Assembly: GCA_002286855.1 (NCBI GenBank) | Contig: NRSV01000034.1 | Span: 124,001 to 188,000, forward strand | DNA from: Bipolaris cookei | Taxonomy: Eukaryota > Ascomycota > Dothideomycetes > Pleosporales > Pleosporaceae | Direction of reading: 5' to 3' | DNA: 64,000 bases | In this document: in pieces, positions 11,543 through 20,283 of the stretch | Layout: every line of letters begins with the position of its first letter | Numbering within the stretch: the stretch's first letter is position 1 | Notes under the pieces: generated by a model | Told to the model about the DNA's origin: nothing | The model's database searches: none | Seen by the model: the letters and a program-made list of their open reading frames with translations, nothing else | Program-made: the position numbers and the translations under genes

Positions 11543-11624
11543 TTTTCAGTAGTATAGTGGTCAGTATTTCCGCTTGTCATGTGACAAACCGCGGGAGATC
11601 GGGGTTCAATTTCCCGCTGGAGAG
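11543..11624 (+). tRNA. tRNA-Asp(GTC) with a 10-nt intron
   Basis: A full cloverleaf can be drawn. The acceptor is TTTTCAG/CTGGAGA (7 pairs, two of them G-U), with discriminator G at 11624. The D arm GTAT/GTAT includes the G10-U25 pair typical of tRNA-Asp. The anticodon stem is TCCGC (11569-11573) with GCGGG (11591-11595). The T arm is CGGGG-TTCAATT-TCCCG. The anticodon loop reads TTGTCA then C once ten bases (11580-11589) are removed at the canonical 37/38 intron site, giving anticodon GTC and C38. A run of eight T follows. The gene sits 58 bp from the end of P2. The wobble pairs in the acceptor leave some chance that it is a diverged copy. Confidence 0.82.
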
Positions 11625-11625
11625 C

Positions 11626-11633
11626 TTTTTTTT
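11626..11633 (+). terminator. RNA polymerase III terminator of the tRNA gene
   Basis: Eight consecutive T residues start two bases after the tRNA discriminator base, as expected for pol III termination. Confidence 0.75.
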
Positions 11634-12210
11634 GGTGGTGCATTGAACGTTGTCGCCACGAGGTACACGCGCCCTAGGTTAAGGCGAGGGTTTTTGTTTT
11701 CTTTCCTTTTTCTTCAATTACCTAAGTGATGAATGGAAAGGGAGTGCTCTATCCTAAATTATTGTTACAAGGTTGGTTAAATATTAACGGCTATTCTTTC
11801 ATTATGCGATAAAGGAATGATACTTCGAATGAAAGCGCTCCAATTTCTAGATTCTCAGCGTGCATCCAAGCGAGAATAGTACTTAAAGACAATCAAATAG
11901 TATAACCCGAGCAAATTACTACGGCATTATAATTTGTGGCGCTGTTGTGCAAGTCTATAACTGTATAAAGCGGGGTCGACAACTTGGGCGCGCTACCTGC
12001 AAGCCGTACAGAAGAGTCGCAAGTAGCTTAGCGGTATTTTACCAGTGTTGATCTCAGATCCTTGTCTCACAAGAATATCTTAAAAAGAACTACTAAGGCT
12101 GAGCATAAACGCTACACTAGACTCAACGAACGCCTGTTTTAGGAGCGAATAGTAGAGGTAGAGGCTTATATGCAGTCTTACTGCAAAGTCGAAATTGGCT
12201 TAAAGTAATA
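11634..12210. other. intergenic with a decayed coding remnant
   Basis: Between about 12050 and 12208 one plus-strand frame reads SLSHKNILKRTTKAEHKRYT and, past a TAG, continues to VEAYMQSYCKVEIGLK. It resembles the leader of the Copia element near 24.25 kb (RLRDKLGQVEAHI), so it is probably old retroelement debris into which P3 inserted. The rest shows nothing recognisable. Confidence 0.35.
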
Positions 12211-14051
12211 ACGTGAGCGGCAAGCGAAGCGGCTGGGTAAGCGAAGCGGCCACCTTTGCCAAGACTATACCTTCTTTCACCTTAAGCAACAATATCTCAA
12301 CAAAACAATATAGAATCGCTCTCTCGTGAGGATAGGGTTATCCTAGCTATTCAAGCAATGAAATCCGACGCGACTCTAAGTGAGCGACGCGCTGCTATGA
12401 CCTACAATGTTCATCGAGCAACCCTCCAAGACCGACGCGCTGGAATAGCTTCACGACGCAATGTTCACCCCAATTCAGCGAAGCTGACCAGATACGAAGA
12501 GGATGTGATTTTCCAGCAAATAAAGAAACTAGATGCACGAGGATTTGCCCCGACACTGACTTATTTACGTGAAATCGCTAATCAACTGCTGGCTGCACGT
12601 AGCGGTGGCCAGGTTGGCGAAAAATGGGCCAGGAATTTCGTCCGTCGAAAACCTGGCATCAAATCTCAAATCACTAAGCAGCGCGATCACCAGAGAATCC
12701 TATGCAGCGATCCGGATATTATTAGTCCCTGGTTCGACCTTGTACGCAATGTCAAAGCCAAGTATGTATCCTAGACGAAGACACCTACAACTTTGACGAG
12801 ACTGGCTTCCAGATGGGCATTGGAGGGACAGTAAAGGTGGTGACTGCTTCTAAGAGACGTCTTAAGCCAATTGGGGCCCAGCCTGGCGACCGTGAGTGGG
12901 CAACGTTAATTGCTGCGATCAACGCTATAGGGTGGGTTATCGCACCCTTCATCATCTTCAAGGCAAAGCACCACAACCAAGCCTGGTACTACAACCCCAA
13001 GGATTGGAGAATTGGTGTTAGTGGCAATGGCTAGACGACGAATGAGCTTGGACTTGAGTGGTTGCGTTATTTCATACAGCATACAGAGGCCCAGACAGTG
13101 AGTAGTCACTGGCTGCTCATTCTTGATGGCCATGAGAGCCACAAGTCGCTCGCCTTCCAGAATCTATGCGAGGAAAACAAGACAATCACTCTCTGCATGC
13201 CTCCACACGCTTCGCATATCCTACAGCCGCTTGATGTGGGTTGTTTTGCCCCGTTGAAGCGGGCATACATGGAGGAAATCAGAGGCTTGGCAGGCTGCCA
13301 CATTAACCACATCGACAAAAAGGCCTTCCTAGACGCTTATAGAAAGGTTTATGAGGACGCCTTCTCAGCTGACAATATCAGATCAAGCTTCAGAGCGACT
13401 GGCTTGGTTCCACATAACCCAGAGGTGGTGCTATTGAAGCTTGAAGTAAAGCCTCGTACGCCGACACCACCTGCACCAGGACCTACCCCCTGGCAACCCA
13501 AAACACCAAGCAACGCCTGGGAGATAGAGACTCAAACCACACTAATTATCAAGAGGATAAGGGATCACAAGAGCTCATCGCCAAATTCTATTATTAAGAT
13601 GGTGTTGCAGATGAAAAAGGGATCAACTTTAAAGATGTACTCACATGCGTTGCTTGAGGCTAGAATAGCTAATCTTGAGGAGGCGAACCAGGCAGCATCT
13701 GAACGTAAGAAGCGCAAGAAAAAGCGAATCCAGGAGGGAAGGACCCTATCGCAAGCAGAGGCAGAGGACATAGTTGCTCAGAGAGATGTTGAGCTTCAGT
13801 TTGAGGCTGAAAGGCGTGAGGAGAGGGTGCGGGCAGGTAGTCACAATAAAGGTATTCGACGCTGCAATTCTTGCAGCGAGATAGGGCACAACAAGCGCAC
13901 ATGTAAAAAGACACGATAGAAGTAGACGATTAATCTAAGCTACTTCTTAATGCAATACTATGTTGTGGCGTTGAGTTATTAACGTGCAAAGATAAAATAC
14001 TTAATTAGGTGGCCGCTTCGCTTACCCGGCCGCTTCGCTTGCCGCTCACGT
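12211..14051 (+). mobile_element. P3: nearly intact pogo-type transposon
   Basis: TIRs of 45 bp (12211-12255 and 14007-14051) differ at one base and begin ACGTGAGCGGCAAGCGAAGC. TA flanks both ends (12209-12210, 14052-14053). Each TIR holds two 17-bp units starting AAGCGAAGCGGC. The element is 1841 bp and contains one transposase gene broken by one frameshift and one stop. The near-identical TIRs make it the youngest-looking copy here. Confidence 0.93.
12358..13919 (+). pseudogene. P3 transposase, DDE_1/CENP-B type, one frameshift and one stop
   Basis: The frame starts at 12358 with a psq/CENP-B-like helix-turn-helix half (SERRAAMTYNVHRATLQDRR). A one-base loss near 12765 follows KAKY. The second frame then runs to 13919 with a single TAG at 13032-13034, where TGG is expected (NGW-TTNELGLEWL). 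All three catalytic aspartates are present: TYNFDETGF, LILDGHESH and LQPLDVGCF. A basic coiled-coil stretch and a CCHC knuckle, CNSCSEIGHNKRTC, close the protein. Pogo transposases cut and paste at TA sites. This copy would be non-autonomous unless the two lesions are sequencing errors. Confidence 0.88.
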
Positions 14052-14102
14052 TATGAAGTTGTAGCTTAGTGGTAGAGCTGACGACTCAGTGGGGCTGGCG
14101 AC

Positions 14103-14119
14103 TCGGTGGTGAAACACGT
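14103..14119. repeat. stray pogo TIR fragment matching the P8 end
   Basis: TCGGTGGTGAAACACGT is identical to the outer 17 bases of one end of P8 (reverse complement of 57978-57994). No partner end or TA is visible, so this is a leftover terminus close to P3. Confidence 0.5.
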
Positions 14120-14220
14120 CATAGTTACTATTATTTAGTTTAGTAACCTCGCACGGCTCTACAGGCGGTAAGGCGTCGCGGCATTAATATAACCAGAGCC
14201 CAGATCAGGCTGTTAGGTCT

Positions 14221-14345
14221 AAGGGGCTGCGCTCTGGCGAGCAATCCCTAGGTATACAAGAGATTATATTCCATAAAGAACCGAGCTTCTAAGCTACGTA
14301 GCTATCTATATACAGTACTAGTTACATAACCAACAATCGGGCCGG
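14221..14345 (+). repeat. Copia-type LTR-like segment, copy 1
   Basis: It shares AGGGGCTGCG at its start and then GAGCTTCTAAGCTACGTAGC, TATCTATATACAGT and ACAATCGGGCCG with the segment at 23896-24013, which precedes a Copia gag. It is probably a solo or truncated LTR of the same element. No target duplication was found. Confidence 0.55.
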
Positions 14346-14405
14346 GCAGGTAGGGTAAACGAGATTGTAGATGAGGACAAGAGGCAAAGGGCGTTCAGCC
14401 CGTCA

Positions 14406-14614
14406 CACGTTCGGGTATAACGTAAGTAGAACACCAACATCTTCGCATCTTTGCATCGCGATAAAAACTGTAGCTGTTTATATAGCAATTCAATGTATTA
14501 GTCTCCCAGTACATATCTATAGTACAATAGATTTTTATTACTAAAGCTTCTATATTTGTTGCGATGCAAAGATGCGAAGATTTTGGTATACTGCATACGT
14601 TATACCCGAACGTG
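14406..14614. mobile_element. MITE-like 209-bp element with 54-bp TIRs
   Basis: The left arm 14406-14459 and the right arm 14561-14614 are inverted copies, both starting CACGTTCGGGTATAACGTA and ending in CTTCGCATCTTTGCATCGC, with five mismatches in 54. The 101-bp AT-rich centre has no coding capacity. A target duplication is not evident. The ends do not match the pogo TIRs of this window. Confidence 0.75.
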
Positions 14615-15030
14615 AGATTTTCGCCAATCTAGTTGTGGCCCAAGGCCAAGACAGCCAATCCCTGTGTAAAAATAAACCTGATACCCTGATCTCTCGCAGG
14701 TGTCGGCATGACAGCTTACCATGTAGTTTTAGTGCTGTACCATGGGCGATCCACGAAACCTAATTCACTGCGCGTTATCCATATTAGACTAGCGCGGCAA
14801 ACTTTTATTTTACTGTTTTCGCAACACTTTCGCAACTTGTTCCCTCTAACCCCATCATCCTTCGCACCACAAGATTTATTACTCTTTTCTGCAAACACGT
14901 TTAAAACCACTTTACAACACATTCAAAAGCCACCGCTAATAAGACGGAGCCGCCGCCTACTCTTCGCCCCAATTCCATTCGTCACCATGTAAGTTGTTGA
15001 TCGGGAACTTGTTTGTTTAATGCTTCTAGC
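14615..15030. other. intergenic, possible 5' region of the next gene
   Basis: The stretch is pyrimidine-rich from about 14800 on and has a GTAAGT...TTCTAG pair (about 14992-15029) that could be a 5'-UTR intron ahead of the ATG at 15031. Otherwise nothing is recognised. Confidence 0.35.
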
Positions 15031-15675
15031 ATGTTCCAGCCCACCGAAATCGAGTACATGAGCTTTGTGGACATGCCAGAGGGCATGGAGCCCTAGGATG
15101 AGACTGGCCCGGTGACTCAAGTTTGGTGAGATCCGCTCCCGCCACGACGAAGGCGACGTCATAAATGGAGTATGAGTATGCTCCTAACCTGTTACAAACA
15201 CGTTCTGAAAAACCCAAGCCAAGTATTAGTCGCCAGGCGCTCTGCGCACTCATGGCAAAAATGCCTATAGCATCACGTTCGCTGATTCACCCGACCACGG
15301 CAAGCCCAACCTGGCGTACTTCAAAGCTGCCAAAAGTACGAACATGGCCCACACAAGACACAAACAGCAATGTCAAATCGCTTGTCATGAATCAGTTGCG
15401 AATCAGTTGCTAGCACGTTCCGACTCAATCTCACTCAAATGACCAAGGTCATGAAGGATTCCAAGCTCAAGACTCCTTGTGACAACTACCTCCTCGATTT
15501 CCCCCGCACCAATAGTAAGTTTCAGTCGAACATGTTCTGCATTATATTCTAATGTGTTCCAGCCTGTCATTTCCATGTCGACCCCGAAAACCCCCTCGAG
15601 CCGACCGCGGCCTGCAAGAATCGCAAGTACTGGGACATTGATATGGAGGAGGTGGAAGAGGGACTCGAGGGATAG
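15031..15675 (+). pseudogene. unrecognised spliced gene with disrupted frame
   Basis: The ATG at 15031 gives MFQPTEIEYMSFVDMPEGMEP and then meets a TAG at 15094-15096. The same frame continues with DETGPVTQ, and later segments read FGEIRSRHDEGDVING, HGKNAYSITFADSPDHGKPN and LKTPCDNYLLDFPRTN. A clear 48-nt intron (15515-15562, GTAAGT...TTCCAG) joins that to TCHFHVDPENPLEPTAACKN and a stop at 15673. I do not know the family. The segments are coherent protein, but stops and frame changes show decay or unresolved introns. It is convergent with the intron-rich minus-strand gene, and its introns carry the same AACATGTT-like motif. Confidence 0.45.
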
Positions 15676-15699
15676 GTGGAACATGTTCTGTATTGCTGC

Positions 15700-17252
15700 A
15701 AAGGTAGATGCTGTCTGGCTGTCCAGGCTTGATTCAATGAATGTCTGCGGGAATAAGTCCGCAATCTGCTACAAACATGTTGATGCGAGTGATGAGATTC
15801 TGCATTGTATTTACGTGAAATCAAAGTATTTTCTACTTGCGCACCCCTCACCAAACATACAATATAGGTGTTGCGCGTCTTTGCAGTTATTGCAGGCTGG
15901 AGGGTGTCCATTCTTAAGCAAAAAAGTTTGACACTTCTGGATATTGGGCTGAAATATAATCAGGATACATTCTAAACATGTTCTCCTAGTGTACGTACCT
16001 GGCCTTTGATCTGATTCTTCTTCCGATTGTTCGCTTTGTGCAGTGGTATTTTAGGACGTGGAGAAGCTGGATCAGGCTGAATTGAGACGCGTTTTCTCTT
16101 CCTTGAGTTCAATGAATGAGTTTGCACCGTATTTGGATCTGTTTCGTGGCTGGTAGATGCTTCTGGTATTGGAGTTTTTTCTTTTTGTATGGCAGAAGGA
16201 GTGGAATGTGTTGCAGACACGCTCTGATCACGTTCTGACAATGGGCTCTCCAGCATACTCGTGTAGAATCGAACCGCCATTCTGAACGCCATATTGCCAA
16301 GCCTACCAGTTTTGTGTGGTGCAGCAGTGTACTGGGTGTGAAACTTCTTAATATGCGTTGAGAGCGCACCTCGATCATTAAATCGTCGCTAGAACAGTAT
16401 TAAAATACATTCTGAACAGGTATAGGTAGACATACACCGCAGGGTTTACCACTTTCGTCTCCCTCCCAAACAGCTCTACAAAAAAGCTCTCCCGCATACA
16501 AAACATACCCATTAGATAGGCCAGAATCTTCCTGCCCAAGCTCTGGAGCGCCTGGTGGGATACTATCAAGTGCGGCATACGCCTGGTAGATTGGCTGGAT
16601 AGAGTCAGAATACGTTTATAGTACGTTCAGCGAATCGTGGTATTATTACTTCATTGTGAATATTGATTGGCATAGTCAAAGTATAAAAATACACAGTAAA
16701 GGAAGGTATAAACGCGTTTCGAACGCGTTTCTTGATCTTGTTTTCTTTGCCAAGTAACACTAGGATTAACATATAGCCGCTCCGATAATCTAGGGTGGAC
16801 TAGGTTCTTGGCTCATCACGTATCAAACTTGTTCCAGACATGTTCATGACCCCCTCTCTGTGCCGTCTGCGTTCCAACTCGAGGGCATGACTCTGCTGCT
16901 CAAACTCAAACCTTTCTCGTTTCAACTGCAATCTTCGCCTCTCCAATTCAAGCTTCTCGCGCTGGTTTGGATATTTGCTGCGACAAGATCGCCTGTTTTG
17001 CCGACCCTCTCAGAGTCCGGAACAGGTTAGGAACGTGTTGAAAACATATCCCATTTACTTACCTTGGCGTTGAGGCTGACCGCTGACTTGATGGAGACTG
17101 CGATAGACTTCTCCTTGGTGTAGTTCGAGATACAGACCTTGCACCTTGCACAGGCAGCTCAATTGTTGGAATCTCTTTGTCTGAACCATCCAAATTGATA
17201 ACCTCTTGCTGGAACTCGTTCCTTTTGAGTTCTAACCACATTAGCATTAACA
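15700..17252 (-). pseudogene. 3' part of an intron-rich gene interrupted by P4; zinc-finger-like
   Basis: The exons read in minus-strand order: NEFQQEVINLDGSDKEIPTI to SSQRSASTPR; after an intron starting GTAAGTAAATGG, a coiled-coil block (REKLELERRRLQLKRERFEF); then AYAALDSIPPGAPELGQEDS to ESGKPCG; a 49-nt intron (16437-16389) leads to RRFNDRGALSTHIKKFH, which with the preceding C residues resembles a C2H2 finger; then a long polar exon with SRKRKR; finally KCQTFLLKNGHPPACNNCKD, a second cysteine cluster. A stop or further intron follows near 15.8 kb. The architecture (coiled coil plus two Cys/His clusters plus basic stretch) suggests a nuclear protein. I do not recognise the family. Exon edges are approximate. 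Confidence 0.45.
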
Positions 17253-17254
17253 TA

Positions 17255-19081
17255 TCTCACGGGTTCGTGGCCCACTTTTGCCAAGCCCTCACCAAAACAC
17301 CTACTCTACTCTAATGTCACAACAACAACAACAACAGCAGCATTTACGGCCCTCTACTGAACTTCAGATGCAGTTTGCTATTCAGGCACTTAAACAAGAC
17401 GCGAATCTCTCAGAGCGACGCACTCCAGCTGTCTATAACGTCTCTCGTAAGACACTAAGCCGTCGACGCGCAGGACGAACTTCACAGGCAGATCGCTAGC
17501 TTAAAACAATGAATCTAACTAAGCTTACGGAGGAAGTGGTTGTTAGCCATACAATTGAGCTTATTACTCGAGTTATTCCCTCTAGGCTCGCAGGCGTGGC
17601 TAATATAGCCAATTCTTTGCGCGCTGAGCGCAATCTGGACCAGGTTGGACAAAACTGGCCCAGTACGTTTTTCGAAAGTCGACTTAAGCTTGTGACGAGA
17701 TTCAATCGCAAGTAAGACTACAAGAGAGTCCTCTTTAAGAATCCTAAGGCTATCCAAGCCTGGTTTGACCTGGTAGCCAATATGGAAGCCAAGTTTGGTA
17801 TCCAGGACGATGATACGTTCAACTTTGCCGAGACGGGCTTCATGGTGGGCCAGATAACAGCTGGAGCAGTTGTTACGGCTTCAGAAAGACGAGGAGGGCC
17901 GAAGAAAATCCAGCCAGGCAATAGAGAGTGAGCAACAGTCATCCAGGGCATCAATGCGATGGGGTGGGCTATTCCACCCTTCATTATCCTCAAGGCGCAC
18001 CACCGCCTCTCAAGCTGGTACGAGGACGGCGATATACCCCATAGCTGGGATTTTGCGGTCTGTGAGAACGACTGGACGATCAATGAGCTTGGTCTACAGT
18101 GGTTGCAGCACTTTAATGAGTATATAAAGAAGAAGGTGGTAGGCAGCCACCACCTGCTCATTATTGACGGCCATGAGAGCCATAACTCGCTGGATTTCCA
18201 AAGGTACTGCAAAGATAATAAAATTATTACTCTTTGTATGCCCCCGCACTCGCCTCACCTCTTACAGCCACTTGATGTGGGCTGTTTTGCCCCTCTGAAG
18301 CAGGCCTATGGACGCCAAGTCGAAGCGCTCATGCGCAGCCAGATCAACCACATCACAAAACAAGAGTTCTTGCCATGCTTTAATCGCACCTTTGACAGCT
18401 CAATTACTCCTAGTAATATTCAAGGAGGGTTTCGAGGCGCTAGATTGGTCCCATTTGACCCAGAACGGGTCATATCAGCCCTTGATGTGCAGTTGCGTAT
18501 TCCATCGCCATCACTACCCAACAATGAGCTCTGGCAGTCGCAAACTCCAAGCAATACTATTGAGTTAGGGTCGCTGTCGACGCTTGTGAAGGCAAGGATT
18601 CAGAGGCATATAGATAACTCCCCAACTTCTATGGTGGAGGCTTTTGAGAAAGTCTCAAAGGGGGCAGCAATTATCGCGCATAAGCTGGTGTTGGCGCAAA
18701 AGGAGATAGCTGATCTTAAGGCAGCAAAGGTGGCCGCAACGCGACAAAAAGCACACAAAAGAAATTAGGTTCAGGTAGAGGGGACCTTGACAGTGGAAGA
18801 TGGGGCACGCTTGGCCGCTCTTCAGGACTTTGGCGCGCGTAGTGATGGGAAGAAGGCAGAGAAGCGGGTGCGCGCTGAAGTGGGTGCACCATCTCAACGA
18901 CGGCGTGGACAGTGCAATAGAATTGGGCATAATGCGCAAGCGTGTAAGCGAGGAGTAGAAGTAGCCTCTGAGTGATATTTTATGTCGTATTGCACAATAT
19001 AGGGCCAAAGTAGGCTATTCTGTGCCATAATGTGGTTGTTTTGGTGTAGGCTTGACAAAAGCGATGCACGAACCCGTGAGG
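17255..19081 (+). mobile_element. P4: full-length pogo-type transposon, inactive
   Basis: The ends match over about 38 bp (left TCTCACGGGTTCGTGGCC, right complement CCTCACGGGTTCGTGCAT) and TA flanks both (17253-17254, 19082-19083). The length is 1827 bp. The TIRs lack the AAGCGA core of the other copies, so P4 belongs to a separate subfamily. It lies in what appears to be an intron of a minus-strand gene, parts of which are found on both sides. Confidence 0.88.
17314..18975 (+). pseudogene. P4 transposase, DDE_1 type, several stops and frameshifts
   Basis: It starts with MSQQQQQQQHLRPSTELQMQ. The helix-turn-helix half includes SERRTPAVYNVSRKTLSRRR and ends at a TAG near 17497. The core at 17959-18768 has LLIIDGHESHNS and LLQPLDVGCFAPL intact, but the first aspartate block reads FNFAETGF (D to A). 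A TGA replaces the expected TGG in NRE-W-ATVIQG near 17930. The C-terminal knuckle has lost its first cysteine (RRGQCNRIGHNAQAC). It cannot be active. Confidence 0.85.
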
Positions 19082-20027
19082 TACGTTAATATATTAATAG
19101 ATGAATGAAGTTTGGAGCAGAAAATGTTCTAAACCTGTTTGCTTTACGTTCGTTATAAGTAAGAACTAATTCTAGCGGTTCTCGCAATCGCCGGATTTCC
19201 CCCCACACCTTCTCATTTACCTCTGTATGCGAATACGTTCGTAACGCATCTGAGACACATTTACAATGACTAATGCTATTAAAGTAGTACTTATAGCGCG
19301 AGGTAGGATTGTTATTGAAGAAGAGTGACCTTGATGGTCGTTGAGTGAAAACGCGGCGTCTCACATATTAGAGCTTAAACATGTTAGAAACAAATTTTGA
19401 ACGTATTCATATTATTGGACCTGGGTAGCTCGCGCTTTAACCTCTGTGAGGCTTGGGACCTCTCCGTTTTCTATTCTTGTAATTGGTACAACGTATGCAA
19501 CACCATCAAGGTGAGTTTCTGGGTACGCTGGGATAGAGAGAATCCAGATGACTTTAGAAGCTGTTAACGGCAGGCCTTGGTCGTTCCCAGTAGAGAGCTT
19601 AATAGTCTTAGACTATTAGCTATTAAACAATTTCGAAACACATTCAAAATATATTTATATCGTCTTACCTCAATGTCTACAGGATCTTCTTCTAGAAGTT
19701 TCTCTGGGATCCCAAAAACGTCTCCAAGCTCAAAAGTATCATCATCGTAGTCTTCAATACCGTCTTGGATTAGGAGAGGATTATAGAGCCCAACTGCATT
19801 GTCGAGGTTATTCATATTGTTGCAAATTTGTTGTGAATACGTTGAAATTTTTACTTTGTTTAATCTGTTGACAACACGTTTGGAATCTCTTTTCGCTATC
19901 TCCTCTGTGCGTCGCAATAAAATTAACGCTGTACCATGACCCACCACGCCAAGATACCATGCAGGGGTTACTGCACTATGAGAAATTGATTTAGTTTAGA
20001 GCTATACCTATATGGGTAAGAACTCAT
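19082..20027 (-). pseudogene. 5' part of the intron-rich gene interrupted by P4
   Basis: A start ATG lies at 20027 (MSSYPY, exon to 20008, donor GTATAG). The next exon, from 19975, reads AVTPAWYLGVVGHGTALILL, then GLYNPLLIQDGIEDYDDDTF to EEDPVDIE. A 71-nt intron (19668-19598, GTAAGA...ATTAAG) joins to LSTGNDQGLPLTASKVIW through EVKARATQ. After a further intron (donor 19420) comes RRVFTQRPSRSLFFNNNPTS to LELVLTYNERKAN, ending at a GTTTAG donor near 19130. P4 then interrupts the intron before NEFQQEVIN at 17.2 kb. Reading is coherent throughout, with no stop inside the exons as drawn, which suggests the gene was functional until P4 arrived. The family is unknown. Confidence 0.45.
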
Positions 20028-20283
20028 GGCACAGCTGGGAACTCCCATGGTAGAATGATCTGTCTCCTGCTCTCGCAGCCGGGTCTGTGCTCGGATATCT
20101 TGGCAGTCCGAGTAACCCCTCTCTCAAGAATAGTTAAGCCACAACTCGATGTAGATGGTGGGTAATAAGACGGTTCTGTGCGTCAGGGAGTATATATATG
20201 GAAGCCTGAATGCGGTTGCCATTATACATATCACCAGCCGGAATCACAATCTTCACTTGCCGAAGAAGTTTCCGCATATCACC

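Noticed and set aside
14054..14120. tRNA-like sequence (GTAGCTTAGTGGTAGAGC)
   Set aside because: Only an A-box-like segment is present; there is no T arm, B box or acceptor pairing.
14900..20100. Starship-type giant mobile element
   Set aside because: No DUF3435 tyrosine-recombinase captain or matching end repeats could be recognised, so the idea was dropped.
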